Source: Viola odorata (lineage: Eukaryota > Streptophyta > Magnoliopsida > Malpighiales > Violaceae). From it: 64,000 nucleotides of DNA. The position numbers and the translations under genes were made by a program. Where the stretch lies: assembly GCA_963691705.1 (NCBI GenBank), contig OY829537.1:60426304-60490303 (forward strand), written 5' to 3'. Within the stretch, counting starts at the first letter, position 1, and the number at the start of each line of letters is the position of its first letter. The notes under the pieces were generated by a model. That model saw only the letters and a list, made by a program, of their open reading frames with translations. It made no database searches and was not told the DNA's origin. Positions 31,501 to 41,246 of the stretch are shown piece by piece.

Positions 31501-31703
31501 CCATGCACAAATAAAACATGTTCAATAGAAGGAGAATGACCAACTTTACCGATGCCCGAAACTTTACGTTTAAGGTTATCTCCAAATCGAACATTTCCTC
31601 TATCTTCTTCCTTCAAATGGGTGAATTTTGACTTGTCACCCGTCATGTGCCTCGAACACCCGCTATCCAAGTACCATTTATTTGCATGGGGTTTTCGGCA
31701 CAT
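28593..31703 (-). CDS. Sirevirus pol polyprotein, 1036 aa, intact
   Basis: Starts at ATG 31703 (MCRKPHANKWYLDSGCSRHM). Domains in order: protease with the DSG motif (about residues 12-20); gag-pre-integrase region (about 60-170, HRRLVHVGMENI and CNACQYGKQ); integrase core with DLFGPM, SDHGGEF and ERKNRT (about 195-320); RT (about 560-800) with KARLVAQGY, MDVKSAFLNG and catalytic IYVDDI; RNase H (about 890-1020) with YTDSDFAGS, TTEAEYIAA and FCDNLSA. It ends EIGICNPFE. No stop or frameshift was seen and all expected catalytic residues are present. It is in the same reading frame as gag, separated by TAA, four codons and TAG. Expected to make reverse transcriptase and integrase for the element. 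Confidence 0.95.
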   Translation of the reverse strand: MCRKPHANKWYLDSGCSRHMTGDKSKFTHLKEEDRGNVRFGDNLKRKVSGIGKVGHSPSIEHVLFVHGLKFNLLSISQLCDKDLIVIFTSTHCEVRNVFTRELIFMGNRVGNIYMIDLNDIPNDDHTCLSALVDNSSIWHRRLVHVGMENIAKLSRKELVRGLPKLNFEKEGLCNACQYGKQIKSSFKPIKSVSTSRPLQLLHLDLFGPMRTVSVGGKSYVFVIVDDFSRFTWVIFLAHKNDACETFKQLCKRIQNEQGSKILRIRSDHGGEFENGMFQDFCNENGIFHNFSCPRTPQQNGVVERKNRTLQETARTLLNEHNTPKCFWAEAVATACHVLNRVLIRPLLNKTPFELWHDKKPTIAYFRVFGCKCFILNIKDNLGKFDAKSDEGIFLGYSTTSKAYRVYNKRTLVVEESMHIAFDESNPFESVKEIDSDVEEDFGSPQVNPPSLDTLEIQEEKELEEEVLENTNDVENQNDQGPSSSKPWKIMEAHPQEQIIGNIHSKGIATRSSLRNLNDHHAFVSQFEPKKFDDASHDEYWMIAMQEELNQFERNCVWKLVPRPSNHTIIGTKWVFRNKLDESGNVIRNKARLVAQGYNQQEGIDFDETFAPVARLESIRMLLAFACFKKISLFQMDVKSAFLNGYIMEEVYVKQPPGFEDPKFPNHVFKLEKTLYGLKQAPRAWYDRLSQFLLKNGFTMGKIDSTLFTKHDGNHMLIVQIYVDDIIFGATNDSLCKEFEKCMHSEFEMSMMGELTFFLGLQIRQSKEGIFLNQAKYIKDLLSKYGYKDVNESPIPLSPTVNLDKDEDGKDVDITLYRGMIGSLLYLTASRSDIMFSVCLFARFQSCPKESHLLALKRIFKYLKGTSKLGLWYPKGSSIDLIGYTDSDFAGSKTDRKSTSGSCQFLGQCMVSWSSKKQNSVAISTTEAEYIAAGSCVSQILWMKQTLEDFDLKFCKIPIFCDNLSAIQLTKNPICHSRTKHIDIKYHFIRDHLAKGDIMLEFVGTNKQLADIFTKALAKERFVELRHEIGICNPFE

Positions 31704-31725
31704 CTACAAAACAAATTAGTTAGTT
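31699..31725 (-). promoter_or_regulatory. gag/pol junction with splice-acceptor-like sequence
   Basis: Minus strand: gag stop within CTAACTAATTTG, then TTTTGTAG, then pol ATG. CTAAC resembles a branch point and TTTGTTTTGTAG a plant 3' splice site. Two in-frame stops (TAA 31716-31718, TAG 31704-31706) separate the ORFs. It could be used for splicing or readthrough, or be incidental. Confidence 0.35.
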
Positions 31726-33479
31726 CTAGGAACCCAAACTTGTTTGGGTCCTTTCTTAGCAAATGCACTTCTTTGTGCCCACATTTGTTTTGCATAAACA
31801 TCATCTTTACGAATATAAAAAAAAAATGCCAAATGACCATTTCTCTTGCAATAGCTACATTTGTATAAAGGTCTATCATGTGAGTGATTAGAGGAACTAG
31901 CATTGTTATAATTCTTAGCTTTAACAAACGTAGTTTTAGAATTACTCATGCTAGTAGAATTATTAAATCCAATACCTCTTCTATCACCACTAGTCTTTTG
32001 ATCATTTAACCAATCTTTTTGACTTTTAGCACTTTGAATGATTTTAGCTAAAGTAGCTTCAAGAACTTTAATCTTTTCATTTAAAAAAGCTACTTCTTTA
32101 CTAGAATTTGCACACATTTTACAAATAGCATTTTCATTTTTGAGTTTATTGCATGCATCTTCAAGTAATTTGTTTTCACTAGTTAACCCTTTGTTTAGCT
32201 CTTCTAGCTCACTAATATCATTTTTGAGGCTATCTAGTTCTTTAACAAGTTTTGCATTTTTCCTACACATGTCTTGAAATTGTGTACCTAAATCATTAAA
32301 AGCATTTTGCAATTCATCAAAAGAGTAGGTACTTTCACTAACCGAATCATTGTCGCTATCTTCCTTAGCCATGAGGGAGAATTCGGTTTCTTCATCGGAA
32401 GAGTCACATTCATTTGCAAAGAAGCATATGTTGGATATCTCTTCTTCTTCTTCCGATTCGGATTGATTGCTTTCTTCTTCACTCTCATCATCATCCCAAG
32501 TTGTGGCTTTTAGAGCCTTCTTAGGATATCTACGTGAATTCTTCCCATCCTTAGAACCTCTTTTCTCAAACTTTTTCTTCTTCTCAAGGTTAGGACATTC
32601 ACTCTTGACATGCCCTGGCTTTTCACATCCAAAACAAACAACACTATCATTTTTAAACTTGGATTTAGAAGTGTTAGGGTGCTCACCTTGATACCTTTGC
32701 TTCTTGTCATCGTTTTGCCAAAATTTCTTGAATTTTCTAGCAAAGAGAGCTAAGGACTCAATGTCTTCTCCATCTCCTTGAGCCTTGCTAACAAAAGCTA
32801 CATTGTTGCTCTTGACTTTTTGCACTTCCGGTTCACCCATTTTGAGTTTGTACTCAAATGCCGTAAGAGAGCCAACAAGTTGAGAGAATGTGGGTTTCTT
32901 TTCTAGTTCATCAAAAATAGAAGTCTTGGCATTCCACGAGTTAGGTAAAATACTAAGAAGTTTTCTTACCATCTCCTCATCACTAGGAGTCCAACCAAGA
33001 GTTCCCATAGTATTGCAAATATTTTGAATTCTAGTACTCAAATCATAGATCGTCTCACCACTCTTCATACCTAGTAGTTCATACTCACGTTTGAGTGTAT
33101 TGAGTCTAATGGTTCTCACTTGAGGAGTACCTTCATGTGCTGTCTCCAAGGTTTCCCAAACATCTTTGGACAATTTGCAAGCACTAACACGGTTAAATTC
33201 GTTTTGGGAAATAGAACAAAATAAAGCATACCTTGCCTTGTCTTCACTTTGTTTTCTTGCGACTGAACCAGCTGGCCACTTATCGAAGGGAAGAGGTTTT
33301 GTTGATCCATCTTCAGCCGGAGGTTCCATGGGAGTGGCAAATCCATGTAATACACAATCTAGCATGATTTGATCTTGTCCACCTAGGAAGGCTATCATTT
33401 TTGTCTTCCATTGTAAGTAGTTGTTTCCATCAAGAAATGGTGCGCGGTTGAGTGCACAATATAATCCCTCTTGAGCCAT
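31716..33479 (-). CDS. Sirevirus gag, 587 aa, intact
   Basis: I take ATG 33479 (MAQEGLYCALNRAPFLDGNN); the in-frame codons upstream contain no ATG and the LTR ends about 60 bases before. The N-terminal half is a copia-type gag (UBN2-like) domain: WKTKMIAFLGG, DVWETLETAHEGT, MKSGETIYDLSTRIQNI and NSWNAKTSI. A CCHC knuckle CFGCEKPGHVKSEC lies near residues 280-293. Acidic Glu/Asp/Ser-rich and coiled-coil segments follow (LNEKIKVLEATLAKI). A second knuckle CSYCKRNGHLAFFF lacks its final Cys, next to a ten-A run at 31819-31828. It ends QVWVPRTN with stop TAA. Likely capsid protein. Confidence 0.95.
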   Translation of the reverse strand: MAQEGLYCALNRAPFLDGNNYLQWKTKMIAFLGGQDQIMLDCVLHGFATPMEPPAEDGSTKPLPFDKWPAGSVARKQSEDKARYALFCSISQNEFNRVSACKLSKDVWETLETAHEGTPQVRTIRLNTLKREYELLGMKSGETIYDLSTRIQNICNTMGTLGWTPSDEEMVRKLLSILPNSWNAKTSIFDELEKKPTFSQLVGSLTAFEYKLKMGEPEVQKVKSNNVAFVSKAQGDGEDIESLALFARKFKKFWQNDDKKQRYQGEHPNTSKSKFKNDSVVCFGCEKPGHVKSECPNLEKKKKFEKRGSKDGKNSRRYPKKALKATTWDDDESEEESNQSESEEEEEISNICFFANECDSSDEETEFSLMAKEDSDNDSVSESTYSFDELQNAFNDLGTQFQDMCRKNAKLVKELDSLKNDISELEELNKGLTSENKLLEDACNKLKNENAICKMCANSSKEVAFLNEKIKVLEATLAKIIQSAKSQKDWLNDQKTSGDRRGIGFNNSTSMSNSKTTFVKAKNYNNASSSNHSHDRPLYKCSYCKRNGHLAFFFYIRKDDVYAKQMWAQRSAFAKKGPKQVWVPRTN

Positions 33480-33524
33480 TTGATCTTTCACTTGAGGTGA
33501 TTAAACCTACAAAACAAGTACCTT

Positions 33525-33536
33525 GCTCCGCTACCA
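33525..33536 (-). other. Sirevirus primer-binding site
   Basis: Minus strand TGGTAGCGGAGC begins two bases after the 5' LTR end. It resembles the initiator-methionine tRNA primer site TGGTATCAGAGC. Confidence 0.75.
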
Positions 33537-34141
33537 ATTGATAAACGGCCTAGAGGGGGGGTGAATAGGCAAATAAAATCTTAACACAAAGAGTAAGGAA
33601 TTAAGAGTGCGGAAATAGAAAGTAAAAACACAAGGAGTTATAGTGGTTCCAATTCCTCAATGAATTGTACTCCACTACCTAAGAGCTTCACCCTTAGGAT
33701 TTTGAATAACGAACACTTCGTTATTTACCTTGAGTTTTTACGGGTTCAACTCAAACCTTACACCTTGGTTTTTGCGGGCTCAACCAATAAACCTTACACC
33801 TTGGTTTTTGCGGGCTCAACCAATAAACCTTACAAGTGATTTTTCCGGGCTCAATCACAACCTATCACAATCAATAAACTTGACAAGAGAATTGTGAAAT
33901 GGCAACACAAATTGGTGTACAAATAAACTATGTATGATTTAATAATCAACACCAATAAATGAACAATATTACCTCAAGAAGAAAGCGATCCAAACTCGAA
34001 TTGAAAGACGCAAGAATGGTTGAAAACCGATATGTGAAGCTTACGTTGTAAAACTTTGATTAAGAGAGTTTGTAAATGAAATTTGTATATGTGTAACTTG
34101 TAAAATGCTTTCTTATCTTCATATAACTCATCTTAGATGAG

Positions 34142-34149
34142 TATTTATA
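34142..34149 (-). promoter_or_regulatory. TATA box of the Sirevirus 5' LTR
   Basis: Minus strand TATAAATA. This is the copy expected to drive genomic RNA for gag and pol. Confidence 0.75.
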
Positions 34150-34201
34150 GTGTCAAAAGATTTGTGACCGTTTATAGCCGTTGGAGCCAAAAACTATCTG
34201 T

Positions 34202-34390
34202 TTGCTACAGTGAAAAACTATTCATTGCTACAGCGAAAACTATCCGTTGCTACAGTGAATCTATCCGTTGCTACAGTGAACCTATCCGTTGCTACGGTGA
34301 AACTATTCATTCCCGTTGCTACAGTAGACTTCCCGTTGCTACAGTGAGTTCATCCGTTGCTACAGTGAAACTCTCCGTTGCTACAGTGAA
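34202..34390 (-). repeat. Nine-copy CACTGTAGCAA array in U3 (5' LTR)
   Basis: Same nine-copy array as in the 3' LTR, with no difference seen. Confidence 0.9.
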
Positions 34391-34672
34391 ATCAAAAACT
34401 CTTTTTCCAAAATTTATTTTTCGTGTAAAAAATCTTTTGACACTCTCCTTGAGGTATTATCGAACATAAATCAAGTGCTAATTAGAATCATACTTACACG
34501 TTTAAAGTCCTAATGTACACTTGATCTTCTAGCTTGCGATATCTTGATTTGTTGCCTCTTATTTGTTCCATCGCAAACTACACACATTTTAACTTCAAAT
34601 TGCATTAGTATTATTAATTAGTTTGTGTGTCTAAAATCATCAAAACAAGAGTAAGTTGCCCTTGGGCTAACA

Positions 34673-34677
34673 CACAT
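34673..34677. repeat. Target duplication CACAT, right copy
   Basis: Identical to 26247-26251. Confidence 0.9.
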
Positions 34678-36005
34678 AAGAGACACAGTATTGCTTACCT
34701 TAATAGATGAACATTGCAATTTTTATTGAGTAGAAACATACCTTCCATCCTGGTGTTGTTACGAATAGGATTACCGGGGTATCGTTTTCTCCTCCAGTCA
34801 AAGGCTGGGGTAGAATTCTTACTTGTGGTATTCTTAATAACATCCGTACAGAATAAATACTTGCATATAATGTGGTTATAATATGTTTACCAAAACAAAT
34901 TGCGTTTTCGATAAGCATAAAAATTTTCCATGCCAAGGATGACAGAATGGTAATGTCTATATCGAAGTAGAGCAGATCACATTTTTCAGCCTTTCCTAAA
35001 CCTGCGGCGTCACTTTGAAGTACAATACCGCTCTGTTAACGTCGATATTTCACTTGGACATCTTCATAAGAATTGTAGTTCTTTCAATTACCTTAAAATC
35101 GAGATATTATACCGAGAATTCCGAGCACGTATGAAGAAGATATGATTTTTCCCGTAAAATCCAATATAACTGCCCAGCAATCTTCGGTACTGTTCATTCG
35201 GATCTCTATTATTCATAAATTCAGAAACTTGCTGTCCAGAAATCCGGAAACTCAAACCTGGAATCCGGAAACAAACCGGAATCGTAGAATCATAAACCCG
35301 GAATTATTCTATAACTCGCTTTTTGTCATCTTTTACTTCCTTCCATAACATCGCCAATTTCCACTTTTCACGATACCAAATTGTCCGACAATTTATAGGA
35401 AGCAGCAGCTTGGATGTCATAATAATTGATATATTGGAGCATGCGCGTTTACCCATAGCCTTATGCATAACCCGCTTCTGGCGCAGAGGTTTACCTCTAG
35501 AAGCTCATATTATACCATATAACCGAATCTTATGTGCCCGAGAGTAGATCTATCAGAGACTTGCTTTAGCAACAGACAAACCCAGAATCAGTGTGCATAA
35601 CCCCGGCCAGTAGAGAGGTTAGTAGGCAAGTTGGTCCAGGTTTTGCATACAATACTGCTCGGGTGATCACTAGCACCAACCGCTTAGGCCCTCGATTCTG
35701 TAAATGAAGATCCGACCAAGATATCCGGAACAAGATCTGGATCAAGATCCGGAAAAAGATCCGTAACCCATTCAGTTCTTATATCTGCGAATATTGCAAC
35801 ACGCTCATGTCTACCATGTCCAACCTGTGCCAACCCAACATCAGAATTACAGACGATTTAAAACACTTGGAGGTAAGTGAGCCACTGATACTCCCCTAAA
35901 CGCAGCTTCTCAAAAGATTTTCCATCATCGGAAACCTCAAATTCTTTGGAAATAAATTTCCTTGCTCCAAGCAACGGCTTATCCCCATGGTTTCTGCATG
36001 CCCGG
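34678..36005. other. Host repeat region between the Sirevirus and Tat-B
   Basis: Continues the host interval from 26251. A minus-strand open stretch ends with a donor-like GGATGGAAG/GTATGT near 34746; two frames are open there and I recognise neither. 34840-34925 resembles 56165-56260 and 62665-62735. 35700-35765 carries repeated AAGATCCGGA words. No complete gene seen. Confidence 0.4.
35006..35175 (+). repeat. ~165-bp dispersed host unit, copy
   Basis: Contains GTCGATATTTCACTTGGACA, CATAAGAATTGTAG, AATCGAGATATTATAC, GAAGATATGATTTTTCCCG and ATATAACTGCCCAGC in the order shared by the copies at 59-64 kb. Confidence 0.8.
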
Positions 36006-36591
36006 TGATAACACAGGGATAAATCCCAAGGGTAAAGGGGTCTTTTCCCTAGAGAGGATTGACCGGTTGACTGATCACGTGGGCACAGTTAAGATAAGTT
36101 GATAGAGGCTATCAGTAGAAAGGACTACCGGGCAGTCATAAAGACTAACAGTATCTCGCCGTTAGGAGCCGGTAGAATGAGATAACGGATGCTCAGAAGA
36201 TCTGTAGCCAGGGGCTAACGGTATCTGGGTATCGGTCGCTATAATGACATCAGTTACTGGCTCGTAACGGTCATGAGAGGACCGTTACGCACGTTGCAGA
36301 CTGAGTTATTACACCCTTTAATGGCGAGTGATTGCTATATTGATGCCATGGTAACGGTCGTCCGGTATGGCTTATAAATAGCACAGTAAGGCAAGGTAAT
36401 ACGGACACGCATAGACAAACAGGCTGTTATTATCCTTAAGCTTTTAACACTTGCATATCATACTGACTTGATCGTCGGAGAGTTTACGCCGGAGACCTCC
36501 TCCGGCGCCTTGCAGGAAACTCGGAGCGGACTTGAAGGACAGACAGTGATGCAATTACCTAAAAGGGCATACCCCTAATCATAGATTATCA
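36006..36591 (+). repeat. Tat-B 5' LTR
   Basis: TGATAACACAGGG to CATAGATTATCA. TATA box TTATAAATAG near 36370. Unrelated in sequence to the Tat-A LTR beyond the ends. Confidence 0.9.
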
Positions 36592-36611
36592 TTTGGTGCT
36601 TTCGTTGAGAG
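36592..36611 (+). other. Tat-B primer-binding region
   Basis: TTTGGTGCTTTCGTTGAGAG directly after the LTR, one base different from Tat-A. Confidence 0.6.
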
Positions 36612-36694
36612 CATTGGATCATTGAGTGAGAAGACCTTGATCATCCAAGCTCACCTATTCATATATTCACGGAATTTCCTAGCACTGACTCGAA

Positions 36695-36902
36695 ATGACT
36701 TCAGAACCCCAAGTTTCTGGGACCACCAACTATCCTCCCATTTCTGGTCAGGAAATTCTGGGACTGTCGCAATCGTTAGCTTTGCCCGATATGGGCAGCA
36801 GTCAACCACTTTACAAGCATTTGGATTTTCTACAGACGACAGAAAACAACACGAATACTTCAAATTTCCAGACGCCTAGGTCAGGCACTTCAAGGGGCCC
36901 GG
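36695..36902 (+). pseudogene. Tat-B gag, N-terminal part before the nested insertion
   Basis: ATG 36695 (MTSEPQVSGTTNYPPISG) opens a Pro/Ser/Gln-rich frame that reaches the insertion point. The frame continues after the nested element at 44451, once the duplicated target bases are discounted, which supports the insertion boundaries. The N-terminus parallels Tat-A gag. Confidence 0.7.
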
Positions 36903-37822
36903 TGATAGGATCCTTTGATGTTGAATTGCAAGGAACTAGTCTCCATTGGGGATGGCTCGGATGATTGATGGATGAAGGATTGATGACTTCAGGAGTTAGG
37001 CGCAGCGGGAATTTGTAATGGAAAGATGTATGAATTTTAGAAAGGTGTATGGAAAAATAAGGGAATTTTAATTCAAGATTAATGGTTCTTGAATCGGGAA
37101 TTTTAGAAGTGAAATATGGATGATAATATGAACAAGTAAATTCAAGAAAACCCTCTCGTTAACAAAGAACGAGCAACCTTTCTATATTTAATATACTTCA
37201 AATATCGAACTCAAACTTGCAATGAATTTGCTAGCTTAAGATGGAAAGTTTACAAGAAATTTAGGGAAAGAAAGTAAGAAATTACAAGAATTAAACTAAA
37301 ATTGGCTTAAAGCATGATAATTATCAATGATCAAAAAGCGAGTGTTAAAGTAAACTAAACATATCTATTTATAGCTGCCAAATTCCAAGCCTTGGAATTA
37401 ATTCAGCCCTCACTACCGGATTGTGTGGACGACATGGGCTCTGGACGTGTGGAGCAAGGCCTGGTCTTGTGGCATCGTGGGCTGGGACGTGTGGAAGCAG
37501 CGTTGGTGGGCGCAGGAGTGGGCTGCTGTTGGAACGACACCGTGTGCTGCTGCTGCGTGCGTTGATGGGCTGCTGCTTGCTTGCTGCGTGCTGGGCTGGG
37601 CTGGACAGTGGGCCCTGGCTAGCGTCTGGGCTGCTGCTGCTGGTCTTGGGCTGAATGGAGTTTGTGCATACATTCTCCTTTGGTCCTTGGATTTGTATGC
37701 ATGAACTCCATTGATCCTTAGACTTTGGGTGCTCCTCCTCGTAGCGTAAATGTTGGAGAATAAGCGCTACGAGATTTTGACGTTGGCTTCGAGTACGCGA
37801 TGCGATCGGCGCGATCGTATCA
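36903..37822 (-). repeat. CRM-like element 3' LTR
   Basis: 920 bp. Encodes the end of pol (DTIAPIASRTRSQRQN) in its first bases, followed by GC-rich CAGCAGC/AGCCCA repeats that give chance Ala-rich frames on both strands. Confidence 0.9.
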
Positions 37823-39957
37823 TCCCCTCCCCCTTCGAGTGGATTCGACCTCGAATCCAAAGTCTGCACGTCCTCAAGGTCATCGTCATCTGAATCCTCT
37901 ACAAAATATGGAGATAAATCAGTAATGTTGAAGGTAGTAGAGGAGACAACAAAAGATGTAGGAATGTCTAAAACATAAGCATTATCGTTAATCTTGTTAA
38001 CAATAAGGAAAGGACCAGCCCCTTTATGGCTCAATTTGGACTTCCGAAGGTGAGGGAAACGCTCCTTGCGTAGATGCACCCAAACCCAATCTCCAACTTC
38101 AAAGGATTTGACTCGTTTGCCGGCATTGCGCTTCTCCTCGAGTTTGGCGTTCACGTTTTCCATTCTTTGCTTCGCTTTAGCATGTAACTCCTTCACTTTG
38201 GCTGCTCGTTCTTCTCCATATAAGCTGGATATATGAGAAACAGGTAGCGGGAGCAAGTCTATGGGGGTGAGTGGGTTGAACCCATAAACTAGCTCAAATG
38301 GAGAATATAAAGTAGCAGAATGCATGGTACGATTATATGCAAATTCAATAAAGGGAAGACATTGATCCCAATTCTTCGAATAGTTTGGTACCATGATTCG
38401 AAGTAAGTTACCCAGAGTTCGATTGACTACCTCTGTCTGGCCATCTGTTTGGGGGTGGTAAGATGTAGAAAACAGGAGCTTGGTCCCCAACTTGGCCCAT
38501 AGGACACACCAAAAATTACTCAAGAATTTTGAGTCTCGATCACTGACAATGGTACGTGGTATGTCGTGGAGGCGAACAACCTCTCGGAAAAATAGGTTAG
38601 CTACATGAGAAGCATCAGTAGTGGATTTGCAAGGAATAAAATGTGCCATCTTAGAAAATCGATCAACAACAACAAAGATAGCGTCTTTTCCATTACTAGT
38701 TTTGGGCAATCCTAGTACAAAATCCATGGAAATATCGCACCAAGGGTGTGAAGCAACAGGTAATGGCATGTAACGACCATGATCATGAGATGTAGATTTA
38801 GCACGATGACATTCAATGCATGCATTAACAATACGAGTTATCATAGGACGCATATGCGGCCAATAAAAATGTTCTTTTAAAGTGCTCAAAGTTTTGTTAA
38901 TACCAAAGTGACTGCTAAGTCCACCACCGTGAGCCTCTTTAATGAGAAGCTCACGCATGCTACATTTGGGCACACATAATCGACCTTTACAAAATAGGAA
39001 TCCATCATGCAAAGAATAATTCTCAAAAGGTCCATTCGAGCATGCATCATACGCAACATGAAAATCATCATCATTTTCATACAGTTCAATGATATGCGAA
39101 AATCCCAATAATTTAGATTGCAAAGAAGTAATGAGTGCATACCTTCGGGAAAGGGCGTCGGCGACCGTGTTCTCCTTTCCTTTCAGATATTTGATCACAT
39201 ATGGGAATCGCTCAATGAACTCTAGCCAAACAGCATGACGACGATTCAACTTACCTTGTCCTTTGAGGTAGCGAAGGGATAGATGGTCGGTGTGAACAAC
39301 GAATTCCTTCGGGACGAGGTAGTGCTCCCAAACAGTGAGGGTTCGAATTAGGGCGTACAGTTCCCGATCATAGGTGCAGTAATTGAGCTGGGCGTCCTTT
39401 AGCTTCTCACTGAAATAAGCGATCGGTCGCCCTCCTTGTAACAGTACAGCTCCAATCCCTACTCCACTTGCATCGCATTGGACATCAAACGTCTTGTCAA
39501 AATCCGGTAGGGCGAGAACCGGGCTGGACACAAGGCATTCCTTAAGGGTCTTAAAGGCCTCATCTTGCTCGGGCCCCCATACGAACGGAACGTTCTTCTT
39601 GGTGAGTACGTTGAGGGGCGCGGCAATCGTTGAGAAATCCTTCACGAACCGTCGATAGAAACCGGCTAAACCATGGAATGAGCGCACCTCACTCACATTT
39701 TGCGGAGTTGGCCAATCCGCAATTGCTTTGATCTTGGCTTGATCAACTTTGAGTCCGTCAGCACCTACAAGAAAGCCAAGAAAGTGGACTTCGTCCAAAC
39801 AAAACTCGCACTTTGCGAGTTTAGCATAAAGCTTATGCTCGCAAAGGGTTAGAAATACAAGTCGTAAATGCTCGAAATGGGAATCATGCGTGGAACTATA
39901 TATCAAGATGTCATCGAAATAAACAACAACAAACTTACCAATAAAGTCACGCAACAT
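37369..39957 (-). pseudogene. CRM-like pol, RT catalytic part to integrase C-terminus
   Basis: Open for 862 codons. RT catalytic VVYFDDILIYS (about residues 10-22), then LVGADGLKVDQAKI; RNase H DVQCDASGVGIGAVLLQ, YDRELYAL and VVHTDHLSLRYL, ending ADALSRRYAL; integrase zinc site (HFGINKT/CIECHRAKS), core DISMDFVLGLP, VSDRDSKFLSNFW and GQTEVVNRTL; C-terminus VGDWVWVHLRKERFP and FNITDLSPYF. The frame passes SNPLEGGGDD at the polypurine tract and goes on into the LTR with SRTRSQRQNLVALILQHL. No classical chromodomain was recognised. The start is artificial: a frameshift near 39950 separates it from the rest of RT. Confidence 0.85.
37823..37839 (-). other. Polypurine tract of the CRM-like element
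   Basis: Minus strand CTCGAAGGGGGAGGGGA immediately before LTR start TGATACGATC; it lies inside the pol reading frame. Confidence 0.8.
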
Positions 39958-41237
39958 GATTCATTAAATGCATAAATGTGCTAGGAGCATTTGTTAATCC
40001 GAAAGGCATAACTAACCATTCATAAAGACCAAATTTAGTTTTGAAAGCAGTTTTCCATTGGTCTCCTTCATGCATACGGATTTGATGATATCCACTAGCC
40101 AAATCAATTTTAGAAAATATTGTAGCATGGCTGAGTTCATCTAGCAAATCATCAAGTCTAGGTATGGGGTGCGAGTATTTAATGGTTACCTTATTGACGG
40201 CTCGACAATCCATGCACATGCGCCACGAATCGTCTTTCTTTGGAATGAGGATCACCGGAACGGCACACGGGGAAAGGCTTTCTCGAATATAACCTTTAGC
40301 GAGCAGCGCCTCGACTTGAGTCTCCAACTCCTTAGTTTCCATCGGGTTGCACCGATAAGCTGGGCGATTAGGCATAGGCGCACCAGAGATCAAATCAATC
40401 TTGTGCTCGATCCCTCGGATGGGTGGTAGCCCTTCTGGTAACTCGTCAGGAAACACGTCTTGAAAATCTGCCATCAAAGACACAAAAATAGGAGAAGAGG
40501 AAACGGGGTTAGTGTTAGATGTTTCCGCACTCAAGGTACGGAAACGGAGAAAAACAATGGGTTTTTGCGCAACAAGCACACGCCTCACATCCCGAGATCT
40601 TCCCATGAGACTCACTTTTCTCTCTTCTCTCGTTCCCCTCAGAACCTCGCTAGCTAGCTCATTTTTTTCTAGCTGTGTGTTTCCACTCTTTCCTTCCTTT
40701 TTCTCTCCTCTTTTTGCAAGCTCATTTTTTTCTTGCGGGCTATTTTGAATACTCTCACCGCTTATATTTTTCACTCCACTCCTTCCTTCTTTTTTAAGCA
40801 AAGAAATTGAAATATCGTAGACCGCGCTCGCTCTTTTAAGCTTGATTTGGTCTTCGTATACCTGACTAGGTGCGAGTGGTGGTATCATGAATTTGCGGTC
40901 GCCGTGAGTGAGCCGGTAGGTGTTGCGGAAACCGTCATGAATGGCGTGGCGATCAAACTGCCACGGTCGGCCAAGCAGCAGGTGGCTGGCTTGCATAGGA
41001 GCGACGTCACACACTCGCTCGTCCATGTACTCTCCAATCTGAAACTTGACTCTTACTTGCTTGACTACCTTGATCGAACTTCCATCGTTGAACCAGTTCA
41101 ACACATAAGGGTGGGTGCTTGGTCGTCGATATTCCAAGCGAATGAATTAGCAAGGTGCTAGCCACATCAGCACAACTCCCACTATCAATAATGATCGACA
41201 TAACCATTCCGTCAGCTACACCCCTTGTATGGAACAA
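39947..41237 (-). pseudogene. CRM-like protease and RT N-terminal part
   Basis: Protease SIIIDSGSCADVASTLL (active site D-S-G, about 41180-41210) runs into a frame change near 41135. The next frame reads [20 protein letters not shown] and [17 protein letters not shown]. Then comes a linker, [20 protein letters not shown], and the RT fingers and palm: [40 protein letters not shown] and [18 protein letters not shown]. The frame ends just before the catalytic YFDD block, consistent with a small deletion near 39950. An Arg/Lys/Glu-rich insertion (about 40600-40780) links protease and RT. Confidence 0.8.
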
Positions 41238-41246
41238 GTTCTCTCT

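Larger units (their letters stand above)
26252..34672 (-). mobile_element. Sirevirus-type Ty1/copia retrotransposon, nearly intact and recent
   Basis: 8.4-kb minus-strand element with 5' LTR 33539-34672, primer site, open gag and pol, a 1.2-kb post-pol region, a polypurine tract and 3' LTR 26252-27371. It is flanked by perfect CACAT duplications. The pol order (protease, integrase, RT, RNase H) is Ty1/copia. The GATAAACGGCCTAGAGG LTR end, several polypurine tracts and the large region after pol fit the Sirevirus (SIRE/Maximus) lineage. The LTRs show no substitution by eye and one 14-bp indel, so insertion is very recent. gag and pol have no internal stops. Confidence 0.95.
33539..34672 (-). 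repeat. Sirevirus 5' LTR
   Basis: 1134 bp. By eye it is identical to the 3' LTR apart from a 14-bp extra segment at about 33597-33610. Confidence 0.95.

Noticed and set aside
37413..37704. Ala/Cys/Trp-rich frames on both strands in the CRM-like LTR (and 44036-44327)
   Set aside because: GC-rich CAGCAGC-type simple sequence opens several frames at once; none is conserved between the two LTRs beyond identity of the DNA.
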